Assembly: GCF_009789235.1 (NCBI RefSeq)
Contig: NZ_WSTB01000009.1
Span: forward strand, 159,296-223,295
DNA length: 64,000 bases
Direction: 5' to 3'
Origin: Flavobacterium hydrocarbonoxydans
Lineage (GTDB): Bacteria; Bacteroidota; Bacteroidia; Flavobacteriales; Flavobacteriaceae
The notes beneath the pieces were generated by a model that was given only the letters and a program-made list of their open reading frames with translations, ran no database searches and was not told where the DNA came from. Every line of letters starts with the position of its first letter. Positions within the stretch are counted from its first letter, which is position 1. Below, piece after piece: positions 34,545-43,874 of this stretch. The position numbers and the translations under genes are program-made.

Positions 34545-36098
34545 TTAACTCGCTTTTACTGTTTTTGGCTGTAATGAAAAAGCAACATAAAGGGTAATCG
34601 AAGCCAAAACAATCCAAAAAACATCAATAAAAAATATTTGAAACTGATTGTTTATAAAGGAACTCCAGAACCATTTTCCTGTTACAATTCCATTAATGAC
34701 TGGAACCAAAAACCCTAAAATACTTCCTGAAATCAAGCTGTATTTATTGGTAAAAGCATCCTTTCGCTTGACGATAAAAAAGATAGTCAGCAATAACCAA
34801 CTCACAAAATAAAGCGTATAAAGATTGGATTGACTTAATGGATAAAACAATTTGGCACCAATAAAAGCCAAAGCTGTAACTGGGTACATACTCAGACAAA
34901 TCGCCAAATATATGCGAACCACTCTACGGTTGAAACGTCTTTTCTTTTCGGGCATATTTGCTTTTTGTCTGGCAACGAGCCAAATCATCACTCCTGAAAT
35001 AATAACAAAACAGGTGATAATTCCCAAAACGAAACTTACGATTTTTAGCGCATATCCACCATAATCACCAAAATGCACTCGGTACAAAACATTTTTTACA
35101 GCATCGAGATATTTGTTTTGAGTGATTGGATCTTTTTTTGCAACCTCTTTTCCGTCAGAAACACGATAAACCACTTTTCCGATTCCTGTGAATTTCTTTT
35201 TGTGCAACAATTCCCCTTCGACTAAAACGTGCATGTTTGCATCTCCATAATTCTGAATTAGAACTCGTGTAATTTCAAAATCCTTCCAATTACTTTTTGT
35301 TTTTTCGACCAATTTATTAATGCTAAAATCAGCTGTTAAAGGCTTGTTTTTAAAATCATAATCGGGTTCTGTATATTCCAGTTCTTTGTATAATTTGTTT
35401 TGATCGCCTTGGTACAAAGCCATGACACTTGGTGCTACGATTAACAATTTAATCATAAAAAAAGCACCTGTTACCGCATATACAAACTGAAAAGGTAGTC
35501 CTAACATTCCTAATGCCGTATGTGCATCTGTCCATAATGTTTTTAGTTTTTCCTTAGGACGGAAAACATAAAAATTAGAAACGATTTTTTTCCAGTGCAA
35601 TAAAACTCCTGTGATGATGGCAAATAGAAAAAACAAGGCTACAAAACCAGAAAGATAATAGCCAACAGGATAAGGAATTTGTGCCAGGAAATGTAATCGG
35701 TATAAAAATTCTCCAAGCGAATACGATTCTTCGTATGTAAAACTTTTAAAATTCTCCGTATCAAAATAAAAGAAATTCCCTTCTTTTTGTTTGGCTGGAG
35801 CCAAAGTGTCTTTCGTTCCTTCTAAATAAATAGCGACCCTTTTTTCAGTACTTGGTTTGGAAATCGTAAGGTTTCGTCCGTGCAGGACATGTTCTTTATC
35901 CAGTTTTTTTAAAGCCGAATCGTAGTTTAACTGAATTTCTTTTGTTAATGCCGTAGATTCGCTTCTTTCCCAATTGATGATTTCATCTCTAAAAAAAGAA
36001 AAAGACCCGGCAAAGAAAATTACAAAAAGCACTACACTAATGACAATTCCACTAACGGTATGAGTATGAAAATAAATATTATAATGACGATTGTTCAT
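34545..36098 (-). CDS. PepSY-associated transmembrane protein (517 aa)
   Basis: A larger PepSY_TM protein with the same architecture (HTHTVSGIVISVVLFVIFF first helix; external PepSY region; WTDAHTALGMLGLPF helix with conserved His) plus about four extra C-terminal helices. Family members are linked to reduction of ferric siderophores at the inner membrane. It starts 5 nt after the preceding small membrane gene, in an operon running 36751 to 34545. Redundancy with the 371-residue paralogue next door is notable. Confidence 0.85.
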   Translation of the reverse strand: MNNRHYNIYFHTHTVSGIVISVVLFVIFFAGSFSFFRDEIINWERSESTALTKEIQLNYDSALKKLDKEHVLHGRNLTISKPSTEKRVAIYLEGTKDTLAPAKQKEGNFFYFDTENFKSFTYEESYSLGEFLYRLHFLAQIPYPVGYYLSGFVALFFLFAIITGVLLHWKKIVSNFYVFRPKEKLKTLWTDAHTALGMLGLPFQFVYAVTGAFFMIKLLIVAPSVMALYQGDQNKLYKELEYTEPDYDFKNKPLTADFSINKLVEKTKSNWKDFEITRVLIQNYGDANMHVLVEGELLHKKKFTGIGKVVYRVSDGKEVAKKDPITQNKYLDAVKNVLYRVHFGDYGGYALKIVSFVLGIITCFVIISGVMIWLVARQKANMPEKKRRFNRRVVRIYLAICLSMYPVTALAFIGAKLFYPLSQSNLYTLYFVSWLLLTIFFIVKRKDAFTNKYSLISGSILGFLVPVINGIVTGKWFWSSFINNQFQIFFIDVFWIVLASITLYVAFSLQPKTVKAS

Positions 36099-36103
36099 AA
36101 GCG

Positions 36104-36403
36104 TTATGCAGTTGGATTATAGGTTTGTCCCAAATAAATTAAAATGGAGAAAATTAACGTAAGCAGTATATAAATACCCCAGATTTTCAATCCGCTTTTG
36201 GCCAAAAAGGCAAGAACCATGAGTGCAACCCATAGAATAAAACCACTATACGCCATTGTCATCACTACGTTTGCTCGGTTAAACCAGGAAGCCAATGCCA
36301 AATGAAAGCTTACAGAAACAAAATAGCCGCCAAGAATAGCAGCTGTAATTTTGGCAAACCGTTGCCATTTTGATTGGGTTAAGTATTTTGGATTTGCGGG
36401 CAT
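36104..36403 (-). CDS. small membrane protein, DUF3649-like (iron uptake operon)
   Basis: The protein of 99 residues has three predicted transmembrane helices. Its position (between a DUF3325-like gene and a PepSY gene beside a siderophore receptor) and its pattern (AKITAAILGGYFVSVSFHLALA) match the DUF3649 proteins of FoxA/FiuA-type iron loci. Molecular function is not known. It is 3 nt from the gene upstream. Confidence 0.65.
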   Translation of the reverse strand: MPANPKYLTQSKWQRFAKITAAILGGYFVSVSFHLALASWFNRANVVMTMAYSGFILWVALMVLAFLAKSGLKIWGIYILLTLIFSILIYLGQTYNPTA

Positions 36404-36406
36404 ATT

Positions 36407-36751
36407 TTAGTTATAATAAAATTCTAATAAAGCGACTATTACAAAAAGCAGGAACACAATTTTGATATTTACTTTTTTTAATGGTGCCAAAATGATAATC
36501 AAACTTCCAATAGTCATTAACTGAATAAAAAACAATAAGGTTCCGCAACATAATGCGTGTGCAAAAAGCCAGGTTGTGTAAGCTAATAAAAGCAATCCTA
36601 AACCTGTAAGTTTGGTTTGTCTTGGATTTTTCTGCATCCATTTTTCAAAACCTAAATCATACGATAAAGTAGCTCTTTTTGAAGTATAATACAACGTGTA
36701 AAAAGCTAAAAAAACGATTAAACTGGCTATTGTTATCATAATTATAAACAT
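36407..36751 (-). CDS. small membrane protein, DUF3325-like (iron uptake operon)
   Basis: The protein of 114 residues has about four hydrophobic helices and an AHALCCGTLLFF segment with paired cysteines. In other bacteria DUF3325, DUF3649 and PepSY genes travel together with siderophore receptors, and this gene holds the DUF3325 place. The family assignment rests on context and general pattern. A hairpin lies between it and the receptor gene upstream. Confidence 0.6.
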   Translation of the reverse strand: MFIIMITIASLIVFLAFYTLYYTSKRATLSYDLGFEKWMQKNPRQTKLTGLGLLLLAYTTWLFAHALCCGTLLFFIQLMTIGSLIIILAPLKKVNIKIVFLLFVIVALLEFYYN

Positions 36752-36753
36752 TT

Positions 36754-36790
36754 AAAAAACACCTTTCCGGATAAAAAGAAAGGTGTTTTT
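36754..36790 (-). terminator. hairpin after the siderophore receptor gene
   Basis: On the minus strand AAAACACCTTTC pairs with GAAAGGTGTTTT around a short loop, followed by T residues. It separates the receptor from the small membrane genes and may partly terminate or attenuate the operon. Confidence 0.85.
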
Positions 36791-36802
36791 GTTTTATTAA
36801 TT

Positions 36803-39253
36803 TTAGAATCTGTATGAGAAACTTGCTGCTACAGCTCTTGGATCTTTAGGGTGAATTGTTGACCAACCATCATAAAGTTCTTCATTTGTGATGTTATTTA
36901 ATTTTACTGTAATAGTAAATTTTTCAGCACTGTAAAACAAAGATGAGTTTAAAACTGTGTATTCAGGAATTGTAAATGTTCCAGCCGTTTTTCTGTTCAT
37001 GATTTTGTTATCACCTACATAATTTCCACCAAAACCTAATCCGAAACCTCTAAGTACACCACTTGTAAATTTGTAGCTAGCCCAAAGGTTTGCTAAATTT
37101 TGAGCTCCAGCACTTTCTGGTCGGTATCCTACAAAATCAGCATCTCCTTTAGTTAAAACGGCGTCGTTATAACTATACCCAAAAACAATGTTTAAACCGT
37201 TTACCGGATTTGCAATAAATTCTGCTTCAAAACCTTTGTTGTGTTGGCCACCGTCTTGAAAAGAAGTTTGGTTGTTTGGAATAGCTGGATCTCCGCTTGG
37301 CGTTTCTACAACATAAACCTGGTCAGTTACTTTAATATCGTAGTAACTAACTGTTGCATATAATTTGTCTTTGAAAAGATTCAATTTTGTACCAAATTCA
37401 AACTGATTTGCATGTTCTGGATTAAATGTTACAGGAGTAGCAATACCACCAGAACGATTTTGACCTGGAGCAATATTCACAAAACCATTCATATAATTAG
37501 CAAAAACCGAAACTTTGTCTAAAATTGGTTGGTAAACTAAACCAAATTTTGGTGAGAATGCCGTTTGGTTGTATCCGTCATTTTTAGCATTCATAAAACG
37601 GTCAGCACGTAAACTTAACATAGCTGATAATGCTGGTGTAAAGTTGATTACATCAGAAATATAAGCACTATAAACTTCTTGTTTTGTATGTGCATCGTTT
37701 CTTGGACTATCCCCAACAATAGCATCATTTCCTGCTTTTGTTAAATCACCAGTATCACCATTTGAAGGTCCGAAAACAGCATTGAATGATTGTAAATTAT
37801 CTCCAACATAAACATATCCATTTTGGAAATATCCTGAGCTACGATCAGCAGTTGTTCTTTTAAAATAATCAAAACCTACAACGATTCTGTTTCTCATGTT
37901 TCCAATTTTGAAATCACCGTTGAAGTTTTGTTGAATATCAGTCGTTTTGTTTTGGTTGTCTTGGTAGTTAAAGTAACGGGCCAGTACAATTCCGTCTGTA
38001 ATTGGTGTAAATTGTGTTCCTTCGTACAAATAAGCGTAGTTTCCTGAAGACTTAGCAGAGCTTGCAGAAAACACCGTTTGTGAAGTCCATTGATCAGAAA
38101 GCTTGTAAAACATCTGAGCTTGTACATTATAAGAAGGCGTTTTGATTGTCAATTCGTTACTTGTGTATGAACGCTCGTTATCATACTTTAATTCTTTAAT
38201 ATTAGTAACTCTTAAAGGAGCACCTCTATCCAAAAACAACATCGTTGGATTAGTAGATTCATTGCTCATGAATTCTGTATTAATTAAGAATGATAATCTG
38301 TCGTTTACTTCGTAAGATAATGAAGGTGCAACAAAGTAAGTTTCTCTAAAACCTGCATCTTGAAAACTTTCTTGTTTGTTAAATGCTGTGTTTAATCTAA
38401 AATTTAAAGTTTTTTGGTCGTTTAAAGGTGTGTTTATATCAGCTGTTACACGGTGTAAACCATAGCTTCCACCAGTATAATTTACTTCTCCACCAAAAGT
38501 TTTATATGGTTTTTTGGTTGTAGTGTTGATTAAACCTCCGTAAGAAATTAAGCTACTTCCAAACAAAGTTCCAGAAGGTCCTTTGATGATGTCAATTTTG
38601 TCAATATTAGCAGGATCTAAACTTCCGTTTGTAAGACCTGGTAATCCGTTAACCATAGTTGGCTGAACAGGAAAACCTCTTAAAGAGTAATAAGCTGCTC
38701 CGTCGCCACCACGTCCTGTAGCAGCCCAAAGAGGCGTGATACCTGAAGCATTTTTTAAGGCATCATCAAAATTGGTTACTACTTGCTCTTTTAATAATTC
38801 ACCAGTTATAGTAGTGTAAGATTGTGGGTTTTCAAGATTTTTAAGAGGTAATCTGGATACTTGTTGACTTTCTTTTCTGGCAAAATGGTTTTTCTTTCCA
38901 CTGTTTACAACTACCTCAGTTAGTTCTTCTGAGTTGGTTGTGAGGCTGAAATTTTCTACTATTTCGGCTCCTTCAGTAACCGTTATTTTTTTCTCTGTAG
39001 AATTAAATCCTACTGCAGAAACTTTTAAAGTATAAGTTCCTGATTTGACATTTTTTATTTTATAATTTCCTTCGCTGTCAGTTATAGTACCTAAGCGAGT
39101 TCCTTTTAGAACTACCGAAATATTTTCTGGACTTTCTTCTGCTGAAATACTAACCTGCCCTTTGATAGTTGCTTTTTCTTGTGCCCAAACAGTGGTATTT
39201 AGCAATAAAACGAAGCAAAAACTCAAAAAGGATATTGTAAATTTGGTTTTCAT
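36803..39253 (-). CDS. TonB-dependent siderophore receptor
   Basis: An outer membrane receptor of 816 residues. It has a signal peptide (about 1-24), a carboxypeptidase-regulatory-like beta-sandwich domain (about 28-115), a plug domain with the siderophore-receptor pattern (SRLPLKNLENPQSYTTI; GGDGAAYYSLRGF; DKIDIIKGPSGTLFG) and a 22-strand-type barrel ending in phenylalanine (AASFSYRF). It resembles FhuA/FoxA-type receptors. Adjacent PepSY membrane proteins support ferric-siderophore uptake. The promoter carries two imperfect palindromes that may bind Fur. Confidence 0.93.
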   Translation of the reverse strand: MKTKFTISFLSFCFVLLLNTTVWAQEKATIKGQVSISAEESPENISVVLKGTRLGTITDSEGNYKIKNVKSGTYTLKVSAVGFNSTEKKITVTEGAEIVENFSLTTNSEELTEVVVNSGKKNHFARKESQQVSRLPLKNLENPQSYTTITGELLKEQVVTNFDDALKNASGITPLWAATGRGGDGAAYYSLRGFPVQPTMVNGLPGLTNGSLDPANIDKIDIIKGPSGTLFGSSLISYGGLINTTTKKPYKTFGGEVNYTGGSYGLHRVTADINTPLNDQKTLNFRLNTAFNKQESFQDAGFRETYFVAPSLSYEVNDRLSFLINTEFMSNESTNPTMLFLDRGAPLRVTNIKELKYDNERSYTSNELTIKTPSYNVQAQMFYKLSDQWTSQTVFSASSAKSSGNYAYLYEGTQFTPITDGIVLARYFNYQDNQNKTTDIQQNFNGDFKIGNMRNRIVVGFDYFKRTTADRSSGYFQNGYVYVGDNLQSFNAVFGPSNGDTGDLTKAGNDAIVGDSPRNDAHTKQEVYSAYISDVINFTPALSAMLSLRADRFMNAKNDGYNQTAFSPKFGLVYQPILDKVSVFANYMNGFVNIAPGQNRSGGIATPVTFNPEHANQFEFGTKLNLFKDKLYATVSYYDIKVTDQVYVVETPSGDPAIPNNQTSFQDGGQHNKGFEAEFIANPVNGLNIVFGYSYNDAVLTKGDADFVGYRPESAGAQNLANLWASYKFTSGVLRGFGLGFGGNYVGDNKIMNRKTAGTFTIPEYTVLNSSLFYSAEKFTITVKLNNITNEELYDGWSTIHPKDPRAVAASFSYRF

Positions 39254-39254
39254 G

Positions 39255-39277
39255 TTATTTAGAATTGATTTTAATAA
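39255..39277. promoter_or_regulatory. candidate iron-responsive operator 1, receptor promoter
   Basis: TTATTTAGAAT, one spacer base, then GATTTTAATAA. The right half matches the reverse complement of the left at 7 of 11 positions. It lies just before the receptor start and downstream of the -7 element at 39280-39287. Confidence 0.45.
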
Positions 39278-39279
39278 CG

Positions 39280-39287
39280 CAAATTTA
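39280..39287 (-). promoter_or_regulatory. -7 promoter element for the siderophore receptor
   Basis: Minus-strand TAAATTTG, a TAnnTTTG match, lying between two candidate iron operators. Confidence 0.5.
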
Positions 39288-39312
39288 ATTGTTGATTACA
39301 CACAAAACAAGT

Positions 39313-39335
39313 CTATTTTAATTTATTCTAAATAA
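39313..39335. promoter_or_regulatory. candidate iron-responsive operator 2, receptor promoter
   Basis: CTATTTTAATT, one spacer base, then ATTCTAAATAA, an imperfect palindrome (7 of 11) carrying the same half-site as operator 1, on the upstream side of the -7 element. Confidence 0.45.
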
Positions 39336-39410
39336 AAAACTTAAAAGATGTTATTTTTTTGCTTTTGGTAAAAATTTAAGAAATTATTGAGATTCTTTCT
39401 AAATAAAAAC

Positions 39411-39444
39411 AAAAAAGCCTGTTCAAACAAATGAACAGGCTTTA
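39411..39444 (-). terminator. terminator of the RND efflux operon
   Basis: On the minus strand AAAGCCTGTTCAT pairs with GAACAGGCTTT around a short loop, followed by T residues, just after the RND gene stop. Confidence 0.9.
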
Positions 39445-39466
39445 AATTCTAAAATTAAATTACAGA

Positions 39467-42400
39467 TTAATGCGTGTGTTTCGGGTTGAAACCGTCTTCG
39501 CTTAATTCGGTATGCTCATAGTCCGCAACCATTTCAGCTTCGTAATCGATTTTTTCTCCTTTAGACAATCTACGGATTATAGCTTCCATTATCTGATAGA
39601 TTACCGGAACAACAATCAAGGTTAGGAATAAAGAAGAAATTAATCCTCCTATAATTACCCAAGCCAAACCGTTTTTCCATTCAGCTCCTGCTCCAGATGC
39701 TAATGCAATTGGGAACATACCAAATACCATCGCAATGGTCGTCATCAAGATTGGACGTAAACGTGCGTGATTTGCCTGAATCAATGCGGTTCTGATAGAC
39801 TCACCAGCAGCTCTTCGCTGATTAGTATAATCGACCAGCATGATCGCATTCTTACACACCAGACCAATCAACATGATGATACCCAAAATGGTAAAGATGT
39901 TTAATGAATTATTCGTCAGAGCCAAAGCCAACATCGCACCAATGAACGAAAGCGGAATGGCAAACAATACCACAAACGGGTGAACGAAACTGTCGTAAAG
40001 ACCAACCATTACAAGGTAAACCAAAATAATAGCCGCTAATAAAGCGATTCCTAAAGTACCAAAACCTTCACTTTGGTTTTCCTGATCTCCACCCCAGATA
40101 TAATTTACTCCAGCTGGTTTTTCTAATTTATCCAGTTTTTCCTGCCAGATTCCAACAATTGTTCCTGACGGAACCCCTACGTTTTGACCTTTTACGGTTA
40201 CAGACGCCGATTTGTCTCTACGCTCTAACTGGCTAGGTCCGGAACCTTCTGTAATATCAGCAAACTGAGATAATTTAATTTGTTGTCCTGCACTGTTGAT
40301 GAAAATCAAATTACTAACATCAGTAATACTTTTTCTGTCAAAAGCATTGTATCTGATGTTGATATCGTATTCGTATTCACCAGCTCTGTATTTACCATCA
40401 GTATTTCCACTAAAAGCAGTTTGCATCGTTAAACCTACTGTTTGTAAAGTCAAACCTAAAGCAGCCATTTTATCACGATCTACTTTTACGTTGATTTCAG
40501 GATTTCCGTCTTCAACCGTTAATTTGATCTCTGTTGTTCCAGGAATGGTGCGTAATTCGGCTTCAGCCAATTTAGCAAAAGCCATTGCACTTTCTGTTGA
40601 TGGACCTGTTACGATCAATCCTAAAGTAGCATCTTCAGCTGTTCCTAAAATACCCACTGGAACAGTTTTTACTTTTGCTCCAACCAGTACTTTCTCTAAT
40701 TTACGCTTCATTTTTGCTGCGTAAACATTCGCATCATCTGTACGGTCTTTTTGCTCAATCATTTTTACGTCAATCTCCGCTTTGTAAGCTGTAGCTTGTG
40801 ATGCACCAAAACCTTCAGAAGTTTGTCCTACTGTAGTAATCTGACTGTGAACATATTCCTGACCTTTCAAATAAGCTTCTGCTTTTTGCGTCATAAAGTT
40901 CGTTTGTTCTAACGAAGCATCTTTTGGCATTTCGATCTGAACTAAAAACTCGCCACTATCAGAAGAAGCGAAAAACTCTCCTCCGATAAATCCTCCTGCC
41001 ATTAATCCGATTGTAGAGGCGAAAAACAAAACAACAACTACTGCAATCGTTTTGAAATAATGATCTAAACACCAAGTCAACAATTCAGAAACCCAGTTGG
41101 TAAAACGAGTTAAATAACTTTCGAAACCAAGAATAACTCTTCCGAATAAATTCTTTCCTTCAATATGTTCTAATTTTCCATAACGGGATGATAACCATGG
41201 AATAATAGTAAATGACGCTAATAATGATAATAATGTTGAAATAATTACCGTAACACAAAATTGCGTAATAATATTAGATACCAAACCAGAACTCATTGCG
41301 ATAGGTAAGAACACCACCACAATTACCAACGTAATCGAAGTTACAGTTCCACCAATTTCGGCAGTACCATCATACGATGCACGAATACGGCTTTTACCCA
41401 TTTCCATGTGCCTGTAGATATTTTCTAATACCACAATCGCATCATCGACCAGAATCCCGACGACCAGAGATAATCCTAATAAACTCATTAAGTTCAGCGT
41501 GTATCCCATCAAATAAATTCCGATGAAAGTTGCGATCAACGAAGCAGGAATCGAAACCATTACGATTAATGAGTTTCTGATACTGTGCAGGAAGAACAAC
41601 ATTACAAATGCTACCAGAATTACGGCGATCAATAAATCGTGAACAACAGAATCTGCTGCTTCAAGCGTAAAAATCGTACTGTCTTTTGCAACTTCTAATT
41701 TTAAACTGTTTTTTGCATAATCTTTTTCAAGTTCTGCAATTGTTTTCAATAATTGCTCACTTACCGCAACCGCATTGGCATCAGATTGTTTTACGATTTG
41801 CAAAACAATAGCACTTTTTTGATCTACACGAGATATTTTTTCGGCAATTTTCTGTGTATCCTGAACATCGGCAATATCTCCCAAACGAATTTGAATTCCG
41901 TTTTGAGAAGAAACCACTAAGTTTCTTAATTCCTGTACACTTTTGTACTTACCTGCCAAACGAATTAATATTTTCTGGTCACGAGTCTGAACGTTTCCTG
42001 TTGGGAAATCCAGGTTCGAAGTCAAAATATTTTGTTGTACCTGAGGAACAGATAATCCGTAACCCTGCATTTTTATTGCATCAAGGTTTACCTGAATTTC
42101 ACGCTCTGAACCACCAATAATATTTACCTGAGCAACACCTTGCACACGGGATAAAATTGGTGCAATTTTTTTATCAATTAAGTCATAAAACTCCGCTTCG
42201 TCCATTTTTCCGTTGGCACCCAATGTCATAATCGGTAAATCACTCAGGGAGAATTTCGTTAGTGCCGGTGTTTTTACATCTTCCGGTAAATCACTAATGA
42301 TGGCGTTTATTTTACGCTGCGCATCATTCAAAGAGAAATCAACTTTTGCGTTTGACGTCAGTGTAATCGAAACAATAGATAAACTTTCGTAAGATTTCGA

Positions 42401-42643
42401 GTCAATTTTCTTGACATTCTCTAAAGACGCAATCGCATCTTCAATTTTTTTGGTAACCGTATTTTCAACCTCACTCGGAGAAGCTCCTGGATAAATAGTA
42501 GAAATTGTAATAACGTTTTGCTCAAATTTAGGGATCAGCTCATAGCCCAATTGGCTGTAACTGAACAATCCACCAAGTGTTAGAATTGTAAACAATACAA
42601 TTACTAACGACGGACGTTTTATGGATATTTCGGCTAATTTCAT
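39467..42643 (-). CDS. RND-family efflux permease
   Basis: An AcrB-like inner membrane pump of 1058 residues with the two-fold repeat: transmembrane helix 1 at the N-terminus, large periplasmic loops, and helices around residues 335-475 and 860-1020. The proton-relay acidic pair is in GILVDDAIVVLENIYRHME. It exports drugs or other small molecules using the proton gradient, together with the adaptor and TolC-like protein encoded upstream. It is last in the operon, 155 nt after the adaptor gene across a repeat-filled gap. Confidence 0.95.
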   Translation of the reverse strand: MKLAEISIKRPSLVIVLFTILTLGGLFSYSQLGYELIPKFEQNVITISTIYPGASPSEVENTVTKKIEDAIASLENVKKIDSKSYESLSIVSITLTSNAKVDFSLNDAQRKINAIISDLPEDVKTPALTKFSLSDLPIMTLGANGKMDEAEFYDLIDKKIAPILSRVQGVAQVNIIGGSEREIQVNLDAIKMQGYGLSVPQVQQNILTSNLDFPTGNVQTRDQKILIRLAGKYKSVQELRNLVVSSQNGIQIRLGDIADVQDTQKIAEKISRVDQKSAIVLQIVKQSDANAVAVSEQLLKTIAELEKDYAKNSLKLEVAKDSTIFTLEAADSVVHDLLIAVILVAFVMLFFLHSIRNSLIVMVSIPASLIATFIGIYLMGYTLNLMSLLGLSLVVGILVDDAIVVLENIYRHMEMGKSRIRASYDGTAEIGGTVTSITLVIVVVFLPIAMSSGLVSNIITQFCVTVIISTLLSLLASFTIIPWLSSRYGKLEHIEGKNLFGRVILGFESYLTRFTNWVSELLTWCLDHYFKTIAVVVVLFFASTIGLMAGGFIGGEFFASSDSGEFLVQIEMPKDASLEQTNFMTQKAEAYLKGQEYVHSQITTVGQTSEGFGASQATAYKAEIDVKMIEQKDRTDDANVYAAKMKRKLEKVLVGAKVKTVPVGILGTAEDATLGLIVTGPSTESAMAFAKLAEAELRTIPGTTEIKLTVEDGNPEINVKVDRDKMAALGLTLQTVGLTMQTAFSGNTDGKYRAGEYEYDINIRYNAFDRKSITDVSNLIFINSAGQQIKLSQFADITEGSGPSQLERRDKSASVTVKGQNVGVPSGTIVGIWQEKLDKLEKPAGVNYIWGGDQENQSEGFGTLGIALLAAIILVYLVMVGLYDSFVHPFVVLFAIPLSFIGAMLALALTNNSLNIFTILGIIMLIGLVCKNAIMLVDYTNQRRAAGESIRTALIQANHARLRPILMTTIAMVFGMFPIALASGAGAEWKNGLAWVIIGGLISSLFLTLIVVPVIYQIMEAIIRRLSKGEKIDYEAEMVADYEHTELSEDGFNPKHTH

Positions 42644-42661
42644 ATATGTTTTTTAAATTTT

Positions 42662-42795
42662 ATTAAGTTTTTAGTCCTTAGTTTTTTAGTCCTTAGTCTT
42701 TTTTTTAGTCAGTTCGTTGTCCTTAGTTATTTACTTTCACAAATTCTAAGGACTAAGGACTTATAAACTAAGTACTAAATACTCCGTACTAATTA
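42662..42795. repeat. TCCTTAG / CTAAGGA repeats between adaptor and pump genes
   Basis: The 155-bp gap contains at least three copies of AGTCCTTAG-like words and the complementary CTAAGGACT word, able to form alternative hairpins. It is another example of the word-and-complement gaps seen within operons in this window. Confidence 0.6.
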
Positions 42796-42798
42796 CTT

Positions 42799-43866
42799 TT
42801 ATTTAATAATTTCTACTGTATTACCGTCTTGTAGATTGATTTGACCTGTAACAATTACCGTTTCACCATCAGATAATCCGTTGATAATTTCTACAGTATC
42901 TCCTAAAATTCTTCCGGCAGTTACTTTTCTTAATTTGGCAATATTATTTTCAACAACAAAAATCTGGTTGCTGCTAACACTTCCAACAAAGGCATTTCTA
43001 GGAACCACCATCAGATTTTGTTTTTGTTGGTTCGAAGCAAAATTCGCCGTTCCGTACATACCTGCTTTCAGGTCATTGCTTGAATTGTTTGCGATTTCAA
43101 TTTCAACAGGAAAATTCAAACTTTCGTCAGCTTTTGCAGCAATAAAAGTAATTTTTCCAGAGAATGATTTGTCAGGATAAACACTTGCAGTAACATTGAT
43201 TGTGTTTCCAACTTTCAATCCTGCCACCTGGTTTTCGTTTACTGTAACTACTAATTTCAATCTTGAAACATTTACAATATCAAACATGGCAGTTGCAGGC
43301 ATTCCTGCTAAAATAGAACCTGGTTCAATATATTTTTTATTAATAAAACCACTTATTGGTGCTTTTACTTTAGTATCTCCAACATTGATATTAGCTTGTT
43401 TTAAGTTAGACTCAGCATTTGTTAATGCTAATTTTGCCTGATCTAATTGTTGTTTGGTAACACCACCCGTTTTAAAAGCATTTTCGTATCTGCTGTAATC
43501 CGATTTTGCATTTTGGTAAACTGCCTGTGCTTGCTGCGCGCTTACATTAATTACATCACCTCTTACCGTTAGCATTGGCTGACCTACTCTTACATAATCA
43601 CCTTCTTTTACTAAAACACTGATTACTTTTCCAGATTTCTCAGCAGAGAAAGTTAATTCCTGAATAGGCTGAAAACTTCCGTTTGCAACGAAATCAAGTG
43701 AAACTTCTTCCGTTTTTACTTTCGCTACTTTTACAGAAACAGCTGCATTTTTCTCAGCAACGATATCTGTTTTAGCTTTGTTCTCTTCTTTATTTTTAGT
43801 TAATACGAATCCAATCAGTGCTAATGCTCCAACTATGACTACGATTGTTATAATAATTTTCTTCAT
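42799..43866 (-). CDS. RND efflux periplasmic adaptor (MFP)
   Basis: The protein of 355 residues has an N-terminal membrane anchor (about residues 4-22), a lipoyl/barrel-sandwich hybrid (GSFQPIQELTFSAEKSGKV; VKEGDYVRVGQPMLTV), an alpha-hairpin (about 110-160) and beta-barrel domains ending in an LQDGNTVEIIK strand. It links the RND pump to the outer membrane channel. It lies 8 nt after the TolC-like gene. Confidence 0.94.
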   Translation of the reverse strand: MKKIIITIVVIVGALALIGFVLTKNKEENKAKTDIVAEKNAAVSVKVAKVKTEEVSLDFVANGSFQPIQELTFSAEKSGKVISVLVKEGDYVRVGQPMLTVRGDVINVSAQQAQAVYQNAKSDYSRYENAFKTGGVTKQQLDQAKLALTNAESNLKQANINVGDTKVKAPISGFINKKYIEPGSILAGMPATAMFDIVNVSRLKLVVTVNENQVAGLKVGNTINVTASVYPDKSFSGKITFIAAKADESLNFPVEIEIANNSSNDLKAGMYGTANFASNQQKQNLMVVPRNAFVGSVSSNQIFVVENNIAKLRKVTAGRILGDTVEIINGLSDGETVIVTGQINLQDGNTVEIIK

Positions 43867-43874
43867 TTTGTTAG

